From positions 230,645 to 294,644 of the forward strand of contig NZ_FNGD01000006.1 of NCBI RefSeq assembly GCF_900102895.1: a DNA stretch of 64,000 nucleotides. The letters run 5' to 3'. Below, one piece after another: positions 34,717-43,282 of this stretch. A model generated the notes under the pieces. It made no database searches. It worked only from the letters and a program-made list of their open reading frames with translations, and had not been told where the DNA came from. Both the position numbers and the translations under genes were made by a program. Positions within the stretch are counted from its first letter, which is position 1, and each line of letters starts with the position of its first letter. The stretch is from Arthrobacter sp. ov407 (GTDB lineage Bacteria; Actinomycetota; Actinomycetes; Actinomycetales; Micrococcaceae).

Positions 34717-35665
34717 AGTTGACCCACTTCCTCTGGACACGGAATTGAACGGCCGTCAGTGCGGCAATGATGAGCAGGATCAGGATGCCGACGGCGGCAG
34801 CGTAGCCCTTGTCGTTCTCCAGGAAGGCGTGGTTGTAGAAGATGTACACCAGGCTCTGCGTCTGCGGCATGGCCAGATTGGCCTTGCCCATCATCACGTA
34901 GAGTAAGTCGAACAGCTGGAAGCCGCTGATCACCGTCACCACCGAGACAAAGAAGATGCTCGGGGTCAGCAGCGGCACGGTGATGGAGAAGAACTGGCGC
35001 AGGCGTGATGCCCCGTCCATCTCGGCAGCCTCGTAGATCTCCTGCGGAATCTCGCGCAGGCCGGCACCGATGATGATCAGGTTGAAGCCAAGCGACATCC
35101 ACAGGCCCACCGTGGCCACGGCCGCCAGGGCGAATCCCGGTGTCGAGGTCCAGTACGGACCCTCGATGCCTAACAGGCTCAGGAACCAGTTGATGGGTCC
35201 GAAGTCGCCGTTGAAGACCAACCGCCAGACAATGCCGACGGCGGCCGGCATGGTGATGTACGGGATGAAGTAGAGCGTTCGGTAGAAGCCGGCAAACTTC
35301 AGCCCGGGGCTTTCCATCAGCGCCGACAGCACGACGGCGATCGGAATGCCCATCAGGACGATCAGCGTGTAGATGATCGTGTTGAGCAGCGACTGCGGGA
35401 TGGAGGAATCGCTGAACAACCGGACATAGTTGTCCAGGCCGATGAACTTCGCACCGCCGAACACGCCCCACTTCGTGAAGCTGTAGTAGAACGTCTGGAT
35501 GATGGGCCACAGATAGAACACTGTGATGCCGAAAACGGTGGGCAGGATGAAAAGCCACGGCCACGCTCCGTCGCCCCTGGCCACCAGCCGGCGCCGCAGG
35601 GGCGCCGGCTTCTCCTCCGGGCCGGCCTCAGGGGCCGCTCTTAGCTCAGTTGTTGGATTGCTCAT
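34709..35665 (-). CDS. Carbohydrate ABC importer permease (MalF type)
   Basis: 318 residues with a charged, Pro-rich N-terminus and about six helices. The coupling loop is YEAAEMDGASRLRQFFSITVP. Its ATG overlaps the stop of the solute-binding protein gene (ATGA) and its stop overlaps the next permease. The three importer genes plus the oxidoreductase therefore form one transcript behind the LacI-type palindrome at 37075. Confidence 0.92.
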   Translation of the reverse strand: MSNPTTELRAAPEAGPEEKPAPLRRRLVARGDGAWPWLFILPTVFGITVFYLWPIIQTFYYSFTKWGVFGGAKFIGLDNYVRLFSDSSIPQSLLNTIIYTLIVLMGIPIAVVLSALMESPGLKFAGFYRTLYFIPYITMPAAVGIVWRLVFNGDFGPINWFLSLLGIEGPYWTSTPGFALAAVATVGLWMSLGFNLIIIGAGLREIPQEIYEAAEMDGASRLRQFFSITVPLLTPSIFFVSVVTVISGFQLFDLLYVMMGKANLAMPQTQSLVYIFYNHAFLENDKGYAAAVGILILLIIAALTAVQFRVQRKWVNYV

Positions 35666-36978
35666 GCTTCTTGTGACAGCGCTTCGTTCATCTTGGTTGC
35701 CAGGTCCTTGGCAATGTCCGCCGCCGGCTTGGTGCCTGCGAACGCCTGCGGGAGCAGCTGGCCTTCCAGGCTGTTCCAGGCCCCGGTGTTCTTGGAAATC
35801 GGGTATGGCGATGCGGTCCGGGCGGCGTCCAGGAAGACCTGCAGGCCAGCACCCGGAACGGCGTCGACCCAGGCCTGCTGGGTGTCGTTGAAGGCGGGGA
35901 TCACGGTGGCGGTCTCGGCCTGGACCTCGGCGGCGACTTTGGTGCCCAGGAAGGCGACAAAGGCGCGGGCGGCATCGGGGTTCTTGGCGTTGGCCGGGAT
36001 CACGTTGGCCAGACCGTGGATGACACCCTGGTTGCTGGTGGGTCCCTTGGGCAGCGCTACAACTCCCATGTCGTCACCCAGGGCCGCGTGGGTGGGGCCC
36101 ACGATGTAGGAGGCGTCCATGAGCAGGGCCAGCTTCCGCGAGGTGAACATGTCGGTGGCGAGGGTGTCCGTCAGCTGCTGCATGTTCGGGGAGACACCGG
36201 AGTCGATGATGTCGCGCCAGAACTGCAGGCCCGCGATGGAACCGGCCTCGTCGAAGCCGCTCTTCTTGCCGTCGGCGGAGATGATCGATCCACCGGCACC
36301 CAGAATGGTGTTGTAGTAGCTGGTCTGGCCGCCGGTCAGATCGCCGGAGAAGCCGTAGACGCCCTTGCCGGCGTAGAACTTGGAGATCTTGTCGCCGCTC
36401 GTCTTCAGGTCATCCCAGGTCCACGCCGCCGTGGGCTCGGTCACGCCGGCCTCCCGGAGCAGGGCCTTGTTGTAGAACAGGGCGATGGTGTCAAAGTCCT
36501 TCGGGACACCGTAGAGCTTGCCACCCACGGTGTACAGGTCCACCAAGGCCTTGGGGTAGTTGGACGTGTCCACGGCCTTGGCCTCGGCCAGTCCGTCCAG
36601 CGGGAGCAGCTGGTTGTTCTCGGCGTAGAGCTTGATCTTGGGCCCGTTCATCCAGAAGACGTCCGGCAGGGAGTCGCTGGAGGCCAGGGTCTGGATCTTG
36701 GTCCAGTAGGCCGAGCCCTTGGAGGGGGTCACGTCGATGTTGACCTTGATATTGGGGTACTGGACGTTGAACAGGTCAACGATCTTCTGCATGGCCGGCT
36801 TCTGCGCAGCGTCCCAGATGGCGTAGGTCAACGTGGCGCTGATGTCCTTGGCCGGGGCTGTGTAGGCGGCAGCGGCCGCGCCGCCGGTTGCTGCGCCACC
36901 GCTGCATGCTGCCAGCGTTGCCGTTGCGGCGCCCAGGGCAGCCAGTGAAAGTATCGAACGTCGAGTCAGGTGGGTCAT
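35662..36978 (-). CDS. Sugar-binding lipoprotein of the LacI-controlled ABC importer
   Basis: 438 residues from the ATG at 36978 (MTHLTRRSILSLAALG). The signal peptide ends in a lipobox LAAC, Cys near residue 24. The mature protein is a family 1 solute-binding protein (TLTYAIWDAAQKPAMQKIVD opening). The likely ligand is a glycan fragment released by the secreted GH31 enzyme, since both share the same palindromic operator type; this is inference. The start has GGAGGAT upstream. Confidence 0.9.
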   Translation of the reverse strand: MTHLTRRSILSLAALGAATATLAACSGGAATGGAAAAAYTAPAKDISATLTYAIWDAAQKPAMQKIVDLFNVQYPNIKVNIDVTPSKGSAYWTKIQTLASSDSLPDVFWMNGPKIKLYAENNQLLPLDGLAEAKAVDTSNYPKALVDLYTVGGKLYGVPKDFDTIALFYNKALLREAGVTEPTAAWTWDDLKTSGDKISKFYAGKGVYGFSGDLTGGQTSYYNTILGAGGSIISADGKKSGFDEAGSIAGLQFWRDIIDSGVSPNMQQLTDTLATDMFTSRKLALLMDASYIVGPTHAALGDDMGVVALPKGPTSNQGVIHGLANVIPANAKNPDAARAFVAFLGTKVAAEVQAETATVIPAFNDTQQAWVDAVPGAGLQVFLDAARTASPYPISKNTGAWNSLEGQLLPQAFAGTKPAADIAKDLATKMNEALSQEA

Positions 36979-37074
36979 GGGGAATCCTCCATGGAGTTTC
37001 TCGGGCCGCTGGGGGTGCCGGTGAAGCCAAGCGGCGCCCATTCAGCTGTTTGCGGTGAAGGAGATCACATCATG

Positions 37075-37086
37075 TTAATCGATTAA
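37075..37086. promoter_or_regulatory. LacI-type palindromic operator upstream of importer operon
   Basis: Perfect 12-bp palindrome TTAATCGATTAA, about 90 bp upstream of the binding-protein start and between that gene and the LacI gene. The central CG pair is typical of LacI-family sites. A sister site, TGAATCGATTCA, precedes the GH31 gene at 38435. Confidence 0.7.
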
Positions 37087-37218
37087 GTACAAGGTTGGGG
37101 CTGATCCTTCTTGAAAAATATTCCGTATTGACCCGTTCCTGTTCCGCGCCGCGGCGCGCGCAGCCAGGGCGCTTGGAAGGACCCGGCGATGCAGGGCAAC
37201 GCGCCCGAAAAGCCGAGG

Positions 37219-38223
37219 TCAGGCGGATTGGCGCACAATCAGCTGCCAGGGAAACTCCAGCACGGTGGCCGGTGCTGCGGGGCTTGCCGCCCTCGTCACC
37301 AGGAACGCGGCGAGCCCATCAAAAAAGCCCAGCGGACCCACGGTGGTCAGCGACGGCGTCATGTTTTCACCCTCAGTCGTGTTGCCGATGCCCACCACCT
37401 CGACGTCCTCGGGGACGCGCAGCTGCAGCCGCTGGGCGGCGTGGATGGCCCCGATGGCGGCATAGTCCGTGGTGGCGTAGATGGCGGTGGGGCGCTCCGG
37501 ATTCAGCAGCAGTGCGGTGGCCGCCTCCACTGCACTGAGCGAGTCCTTCCGGTAGGTCGCCACGTAGTCCGCCCGGAAGGGCAGCCCGGCGCGCTCCAGC
37601 CCTGCGGTGTAGGCATCGAATCGGATGGACCTCGTGGTGGGCGAATGCTCGCTCGAGGTCAGCGCGGCCACCCTGCTGTGCTTGGCGCACAGGTGGTCCA
37701 CGGCCTGCTGGCAGGAATCGCCGGCCAGGGAACGGACGACGTCGAACCCGACCGGCTCCAGCGTTTCACTGAAAACCACCAGGCGTTGACGCTGCGCCGC
37801 CAGGGCCAGCAGCTCGGCGTCGCCCTCGCGGTCCGCAGCGTCAATGAACGTCACGTCCGCGTTTTGCCGCCTCAGGGCCACGCGCCAGTCAGTGTCTGCC
37901 AGGATCATTGGCGTAATGCCCTTCGCTGCGGCGGCCGATCCCACCGCCCGGCTCACATCCAGCGACCAGGGATCGGAAATCATGGTCAGGGAGAGCATCA
38001 TCAGGTCGGTTTTGCCAGTGCGGATGGCCCGGGCCGCCTGGTTGGGCCGGTATCCCAGCGCCCGGGCGGCTTCCTGCACCCGCAGTGCCGTTGCAGCGGA
38101 CACCCCAGGGCCGCCGGCGTTGCCGTTGCGGCCGGAGAGCACGTAGGACACCGTGGCCGTGGAGACACCCGCAGCCTGCGCGACGGACTTGATCGTGGGA
38201 CGTCGAGGGACGCGTTCCGTCAT
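37219..38223 (-). CDS. LacI-family repressor of the glycan locus
   Basis: 334 residues from the ATG at 38223. The LacI headpiece is clear: PTIKSVAQAAGVSTATVSYV, then the hinge region ARALGYRPNQAARAIRTGKT. It is followed by a periplasmic-binding-protein-like effector domain. It sits between the importer operon and the GH31 gene, each preceded by an ATCGAT-centred palindrome, so it probably controls both. Transcribed in the same direction as the importer genes, which lie downstream behind their own palindrome. Confidence 0.9.
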   Translation of the reverse strand: MTERVPRRPTIKSVAQAAGVSTATVSYVLSGRNGNAGGPGVSAATALRVQEAARALGYRPNQAARAIRTGKTDLMMLSLTMISDPWSLDVSRAVGSAAAAKGITPMILADTDWRVALRRQNADVTFIDAADREGDAELLALAAQRQRLVVFSETLEPVGFDVVRSLAGDSCQQAVDHLCAKHSRVAALTSSEHSPTTRSIRFDAYTAGLERAGLPFRADYVATYRKDSLSAVEAATALLLNPERPTAIYATTDYAAIGAIHAAQRLQLRVPEDVEVVGIGNTTEGENMTPSLTTVGPLGFFDGLAAFLVTRAASPAAPATVLEFPWQLIVRQSA

Positions 38224-38300
38224 GGGTCGGCTTTCCGTGGGGAGGGGCGGGTGCAACACCCGCATCATACCGTCGGTCCGCACCCGCTGCCGCCTGCGGA

Positions 38301-38347
38301 GTTGTCCAGGGAGAACCAGTCCCCCATCCGGCGGTTCGTGTTGTCCC
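38301..38347 (-). pseudogene. Relic of a Gfo/Idh oxidoreductase gene
   Basis: 47 nt that differ at only two bases from 33116-33162 inside the intact oxidoreductase gene (coding DNTNRRMxDWFSLDN). Nothing else of the gene is present here. It lies just upstream of the LacI start and the duplicated GH31 leader, so it marks a recombination endpoint. Confidence 0.75.
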
Positions 38348-38385
38348 CGCGTGCCGTCCGCATCCCGCCCGCGAGTCAGGTGGGT

Positions 38386-38655
38386 GCTGGCAAGGGCGGG
38401 GCATGTGCGGCGAAACTATCCTGATCCATTTCGATGAATCGATTCACCCTTCGCCGAGAAGCAGCGACGATTAGTGCACGTTTTACCATAAGTTAGATCA
38501 CGAATCGTCACTCTTTGAGTGAGCCCTTCCCATGGCCGCATCCTCCCAGGGCTTCTCCGACGCTGCCCGAAACAGCGCCGGCAGAGCCCGGAGCAGCACA
38601 GCGAGAACCCTCACCGGGAAGGCCGCAATCCTCGGCCTGGCGTCACTCCTCCAAA
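38386..38655 (+). repeat. Tandem duplication of GH31 upstream region and signal-peptide codons, copy A
   Basis: About 270 nt resembling 38679-38950 (copy B) at a period of about 294 nt. Both copies share GCATGTGCGGCGAAACTATC near the left end, GATTAGTGCACGTTT in the middle and the coding start for a signal peptide. Divergence is modest, perhaps 15% by eye. Copy B leads into the intact GH31 gene; copy A is cut off. Confidence 0.8.
38435..38446. promoter_or_regulatory. Palindromic operator upstream of GH31 region (copy A)
   Basis: Perfect palindrome TGAATCGATTCA, matching the importer-operon site in its core. In copy B the equivalent site at 38732-38743 reads TGAATCGCTTGA and is damaged, so control of the GH31 gene may rest on this distal copy. 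Confidence 0.6.
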
Positions 38656-38771
38656 ACGACAACAACTGCGAGTCGGATGGGCGCTGGCAAGCGCCGGGCA
38701 TGTGCGGCGAAACTATCCTGATCCATTTTTGTGAATCGCTTGACCTTTCGTCGAGAGGCAGTGACGATTAG
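38532..38771 (+). pseudogene. Truncated signal-peptide ORF, remnant of a GH31 paralogue
   Basis: A 79-codon frame whose first 40 residues (MAASSQGFSDAARNSAGRAR onward to ILGLASLL) match the GH31 signal peptide almost residue by residue. It then runs into unrelated sequence, the duplicated upstream region, and stops. No catalytic domain. It is either the scar of a deleted tandem paralogue or an aborted duplication; unlikely to be functional. Confidence 0.7.
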
Positions 38772-38828
38772 TGCACGTTTCACTATGAGTTAGATCATGA
38801 ATTGTCACTCTTCGAAAGTGAGCCCCAC

Positions 38829-41800
38829 ATGACAGCACCCTCCCAGGGCTTCTCCGGCGCTGCCCGAAACAGCGCCGGCAGAGCCCGGAACAGCACAACG
38901 AGAACACTCGCCAGGAAAGCCGCAACCCTCGGCCTGGCCTCGCTCCTCCTCGCTGGAACCATCCCCGCACTGGCGTTCACGGCTGCCAGCGCGGCGCCCG
39001 GCGACCCGGTCACCATCAAGACCGTCACGCCGGAAGTCCCCGTCGACTCCACCGGAGTACCCCTGGGCGCCGTCACCGGATTCACCCAGTCCGGCAACGT
39101 CGTCGACCTCCACGCGGAAAACGGCGCCATCCGCGTGACCTTCCTGGACGATGTCAACTTCCGCCTCGAAGCCGACCCGAGCGGCACGTTCACAGATCCG
39201 GCCAACACCGACCAAGGAGACCCGGCCCGGACGGCAAACATCGTGGTGGGCAAGGACAAGTTCCCCGGCACCACGCCAACAGTCACCGACGGCGACTGGC
39301 TCGTCCTCGCCACGGCCAAGGTCAGCCTCCAGATCAACAAGTCCACCACGCAGCTCCGCGTGCTCCGGGCTGACGGATCGCTGGTCTTCGCTGACTCGGC
39401 GCCCATCACGTTCGGCGAGAATTCGGCCACGCAGCACCTTGCGCAGCAGGATGGCGAGCAGTTCATCGGCGGCGGCATGCAGAACGGCCGTTCCGTCCAC
39501 ACCGGCGCCCTCATCAACATCGCCCGGAACTTCGACTGGGACGACGACGGCTACCCCAACGCCGTGCCGTACTACATGTCCTCCAAGGGCTACGGCGTCC
39601 TGAGGGACACCTTTGCCCGGGGTTCCTACAATTTCGGCGGGCAGCCCACTACCACGCACGAGGAAAAGCGCTTCGACGCCTACTACTTCGTTGGCGACTA
39701 CAAGCAGTCCCTCAACGCCTATACGACGCTGACGGGCAAGCCCATCATGCCGCCGGTCTACGCCTTGGAATACGGCGACGCCGATTGCTACAACCGCTCC
39801 AACCCCGGCTATTCGTCGTCCGGCTTTGGCGATCCCGACGGCGCCAAGCAGCGCACCCCCGACGCCATCAAGACGGCGCGGAAGTTCGTTGAGAACGATA
39901 TGCCCGCCGGCTGGATGCTCGTCAATGACGGCTACGGCTGCGAATACCAGCAGCTCCCGGCGACCGTCAGCAACATCGAAGACGAAACGGGCCTCAAGGT
40001 TGGCCTGTGGACGCAGCGTTCCCTCACCAACCAGGCTTACGAGGTTGGCGACGCTGGCGTCCGCCTGCGCAAGCTCGACGTCGCCTGGGTGGGCCAGGGC
40101 TACCGTCAAGCGCTCACCGGATGCCAGGCAGCCCACGACGGCATTGAACAGTATTCGAACGCCCGTGGCACCTCGCTGATGGTTGAAGGTTGGGCCGGCG
40201 CCCAGCGCTGCGGGATGCAGTGGACCGGCGACCATTCGGGAAACCTCGACGCCGTCCGCTGGCAGGTCTCGGCCCTCAGCGGAGCCGGAAACTCAGGTTT
40301 TGCCTTCAGTACCGGCGACGTCGACGGCATCTTCGGCGGATCGCCGGAGTCCTACGTGCGCGACCTGCAGTGGAAAGCCTTCGCACCGGCGCTCTACTCG
40401 ATGTCCGGCTGGGCTGGGACGGACAAGCGTCCTTGGCTCTACGGTGACGAGGCCACGGCGATCAACCGCCAGTATCTGCAGCTCCGTCAACAGCTCATGC
40501 CCTTCATCTACACACTGGCCCAGGATTCCTCCGCCACGGGTGTATCCATGATGCGCTCCATGGCCGTCGAATTCCCGGATCAGCAATGGTCCTACGGCGC
40601 GGAGGCCAACAACCAGTTCATGCTTGGCTCCGATTTCCTGGTGGCCCCGGTCTTCACCCAGACGGACGTCCGCAACGGCATCTTCCTCCCGGCAGGCCAG
40701 CAATGGGTGGATTACTGGACGGGGAAGCTCTACCAGGGCGGCCAGATCCTGAACGGTTACAACGCGCCGCTGGACAAGCTGCCGGTGTTCGTCCGCGCCG
40801 GAGCCGTAATCCCGCAAGGCATCGTGGCCCGCAACGCCTCCTTGGTCCCGGAAGATTCCTTGATCACCTTGGACGTCTACGCGCAGGGCAAGAACAGCTT
40901 CACGCTCTACGAGGACGACAAAGTCACCCGCGAGTACAAGGACGGCAAGTCCTCCACCCAGCTCTTCGAAGTTGACGCTCCGGGCAAGGGCAACAGCAGC
41001 GTCAAGGTGACCATCAACGAGCGGAAGGGTGAGTACACCGGCAAAGCCGCAGCGCGTCCGTATCAGCTCAAGGTCCACGCCGGCGCCGCGCCCAAGGACG
41101 TCAAGATCGGAGGCACAAAGTTGGCCCAGCACAACACCAAGGCCGCCTACGATGCAGCAACAACCGGATGGTACTTCGATGAGGCCATCAACGGCAGCAT
41201 CTTGGTGAAGACGGGATCCATTGCTTCCAACCAGTCGGCCACCGTGCAGCTTCAGCAAGCCGGTCCGCTGGGCGGCAAGAGCCAGGAAGACACGGCTGCT
41301 GAAGTGCGGGTCACCACGGGACAGCAGGTTTTCCAGGACCAGGAAACCACCGTCACGGCAGCATTCGTCAACACCGGAACCAAGGCCAAGACCAACGTAG
41401 TCCTGACGCCGGTCCTTCCGGAAGGCTGGACCGTCCGCAGCTCCTCCGGCACCACCGCGGCGAAGGTCGAGGGAGGCCAGACGGCCACCGCCACGTTCGT
41501 CGTCTCACCCGGCTCCAGCGCGAAGGCGGGCCAACAGACCGTGCGAGTCTCGGCGTCGTACGCTGGCTCCGACTCGAGCGAGCTGTCGGTGACTGGCGCG
41601 AGCCAGATCTACGTCGCCTACGGATCATTGGCTGCCGCTTACAACACCGTCTCGGTCACCACCGTGGCGGGCAAGGCGCTTGGAAACTTCGACGGCGGAG
41701 GGGCCACCTTCTCGGCCGAGCAGTTGGCTGCCGCTGCAATTCCGGCAGGCGGTGTCCGGCCCGGCAGCACGGTGACGGTCGACGCCGGCACGCCGAAGCA

Positions 41801-42686
41801 GGTGGACTACACTTGGCCGGCCGGGGGGCCCGATGTTCCGAACTCGGTAGCACTCTCCGCGCAGACGATCGCCGTCAAGGGCCAGGGAACGCACTTGGCC
41901 GTCCTTGGATCGGCCGCTGTGGGCAACGGAACCAGCCCAACGCTGACACTCAGCTACGCCGACGGAACCTCGGAGAAGCAGTCCATCTTCTTCCCCAACT
42001 GGCTGCAGCCGCCGGTGCTGAACGGTGCGGTTGTGGCGGTGTCTGAACAGGGCCGCAACAACGCCAACGGCCCGTCCCCCGAGTACACGCAGTACAAGTA
42101 CCAAGCGTTCTCCAACACGGTGCGGCTCAACCCCACCAAGGAACTCGCCTCGGTCACGTTGCCGACTGATACCCGGGTGAAGTTCTTCGACTGGAAGGTG
42201 ACCTCGCAGGCGCTTCCGGACGTACCGCACGGCACGGTCTACGCGTCCGAGACTCCGTGGGTCCAAGCTCTAAACGGCCACGGCGTGATCGGCAAGAACG
42301 TGGCCAACAAGGACGCCGCCTCCTCACCGGACAGGCCGTTGGCCATCAACTACACCGATCCGGCCACGGGGCAGCAGCCCACGTTTGCCAAGGGCCTGGG
42401 CGTTCACGCGGCGTCCAAGATCACGTATTACCTGGGCGGCAAGTGCAGCTCGTTCACCTCCCAAGTGGGCCTTGAGAGCGGCTTCGGCGGCAACATCATC
42501 TTCAAGGTCAATGCCGACGGCGTGAACAAATACCAGTCCCGCACGTACACCCCCGGCTTCGCGCCCGAGGCGGTGTCCGTGGATCTGACGGGTGCGGCAT
42601 ACGTCGAGCTGGTGGTGGATCCGTCCGGTTCCATCAACGGCGCACACGGCGTCTGGGGTGATGCCAAGTTCACGTGCGCACCGTAG
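38829..42686 (+). CDS. Secreted multi-domain GH31 glycoside hydrolase with NEW3 and NPCBM-like domains
   Basis: 1285 residues from the ATG at 38829. A long Arg-rich signal peptide ends near AFTAASAAPG. The GH31 N-terminal beta domain is followed by the catalytic barrel: candidate nucleophile D417 in LRKLDVAWVGQGYR, candidate acid/base D468 in WTGDHSGNLDAVRW, and SDVDGIFGG-like sequence STGDVDGIFGG. Then come beta-sandwich domains, a NEW3 domain (TTVTAAFVNTGTKAKTNVVL) near 840-910, and a C-terminal NPCBM-like domain (FAKGLGVHAASKITYYLGG). The KLDVAWVG and GWAGAQR motifs recall the GH31 branch with alpha-N-acetylgalactosaminidases rather than alpha-glucosidases; this is tentative. It should act outside the cell and feed an importer. 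Ends with a strong hairpin. Confidence 0.85.
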   Translation: MTAPSQGFSGAARNSAGRARNSTTRTLARKAATLGLASLLLAGTIPALAFTAASAAPGDPVTIKTVTPEVPVDSTGVPLGAVTGFTQSGNVVDLHAENGAIRVTFLDDVNFRLEADPSGTFTDPANTDQGDPARTANIVVGKDKFPGTTPTVTDGDWLVLATAKVSLQINKSTTQLRVLRADGSLVFADSAPITFGENSATQHLAQQDGEQFIGGGMQNGRSVHTGALINIARNFDWDDDGYPNAVPYYMSSKGYGVLRDTFARGSYNFGGQPTTTHEEKRFDAYYFVGDYKQSLNAYTTLTGKPIMPPVYALEYGDADCYNRSNPGYSSSGFGDPDGAKQRTPDAIKTARKFVENDMPAGWMLVNDGYGCEYQQLPATVSNIEDETGLKVGLWTQRSLTNQAYEVGDAGVRLRKLDVAWVGQGYRQALTGCQAAHDGIEQYSNARGTSLMVEGWAGAQRCGMQWTGDHSGNLDAVRWQVSALSGAGNSGFAFSTGDVDGIFGGSPESYVRDLQWKAFAPALYSMSGWAGTDKRPWLYGDEATAINRQYLQLRQQLMPFIYTLAQDSSATGVSMMRSMAVEFPDQQWSYGAEANNQFMLGSDFLVAPVFTQTDVRNGIFLPAGQQWVDYWTGKLYQGGQILNGYNAPLDKLPVFVRAGAVIPQGIVARNASLVPEDSLITLDVYAQGKNSFTLYEDDKVTREYKDGKSSTQLFEVDAPGKGNSSVKVTINERKGEYTGKAAARPYQLKVHAGAAPKDVKIGGTKLAQHNTKAAYDAATTGWYFDEAINGSILVKTGSIASNQSATVQLQQAGPLGGKSQEDTAAEVRVTTGQQVFQDQETTVTAAFVNTGTKAKTNVVLTPVLPEGWTVRSSSGTTAAKVEGGQTATATFVVSPGSSAKAGQQTVRVSASYAGSDSSELSVTGASQIYVAYGSLAAAYNTVSVTTVAGKALGNFDGGGATFSAEQLAAAAIPAGGVRPGSTVTVDAGTPKQVDYTWPAGGPDVPNSVALSAQTIAVKGQGTHLAVLGSAAVGNGTSPTLTLSYADGTSEKQSIFFPNWLQPPVLNGAVVAVSEQGRNNANGPSPEYTQYKYQAFSNTVRLNPTKELASVTLPTDTRVKFFDWKVTSQALPDVPHGTVYASETPWVQALNGHGVIGKNVANKDAASSPDRPLAINYTDPATGQQPTFAKGLGVHAASKITYYLGGKCSSFTSQVGLESGFGGNIIFKVNADGVNKYQSRTYTPGFAPEAVSVDLTGAAYVELVVDPSGSINGAHGVWGDAKFTCAP

Positions 42687-42704
42687 CCTGAGCAGAAGTA
42701 CGAC

Positions 42705-42744
42705 GGCGGCCGCCAGCCTTCCGCACGGGAGGCTGGCGGCCGCC
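42705..42744 (+). terminator. Strong hairpin terminator after GH31
   Basis: Perfect 15-bp stem GGCGGCCGCCAGCCT with AGGCTGGCGGCCGCC and a 10-base loop, 18 bp after the GH31 stop. No U-run. Confidence 0.8.
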
Positions 42745-42754
42745 GGCGTCCGGA

Positions 42755-43282
42755 GGGCACAATCCAGCCGACCCCTGGGTTGCCGTCGACGCCCGCCCCG
42801 CGGAACTGGACGGGGCCGCCGTCGGGCTCCCCACCTGCTGGGACGAATGGTTCCCGGAGGTCGCCCGGCTGTATTCGCTGGCGGGCGCGGAAATTCTGGT
42901 CTACCCCACGGCCATCGGCTCGGAGCCGACCTTCCCGGAGTTCGACCACCAGCCGCTGTGGCAGCACGTGATCACCGGCCACGGCATCACGAACGGCACG
43001 TTCATGGTGGTCCCCAACCGGACGGGCGACGAAGGCGACATCATCTTCTACGGTTCCTCGTTCATTTCCGATCCCTACGGCCGAGTCCTGGCCCAGGCGC
43101 CGCGGGACCGGGAAGCCGTCCTGGTAGCCGACCTCGACCTGGACCAGCGCAAGGACTGGCTGGACCTCTTCCCGTTCCTGACCACACGCCGCCCCGACAC
43201 GTACGCCGAGCTCACCCGGGACGTCGATTTCGGCCGCCCGTACGGTGCGGTATCCGCGCAGCAGACCGCGGCCCAGCCATGA
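42755..43282 (+). pseudogene. 5'-truncated N-carbamoylputrescine amidohydrolase (aguB-like) remnant
   Basis: An open frame without a plausible start reads as the C-terminal 55% of a nitrilase-superfamily amidohydrolase. It carries the catalytic Cys in LPTCWDEWFPEVARL, LAGAEILVYPTAIGSEP, NGTFMVVPNR, and ends DVDFGRPYGAVSAQQTAAQP. The N-terminal part with the catalytic Glu and Lys is absent: sequence immediately upstream is the GH31 terminator. The stop overlaps the aguA-like start (ATGA), the normal operon arrangement. It is a remnant, possibly expressed as a fragment but not active. Confidence 0.8.
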
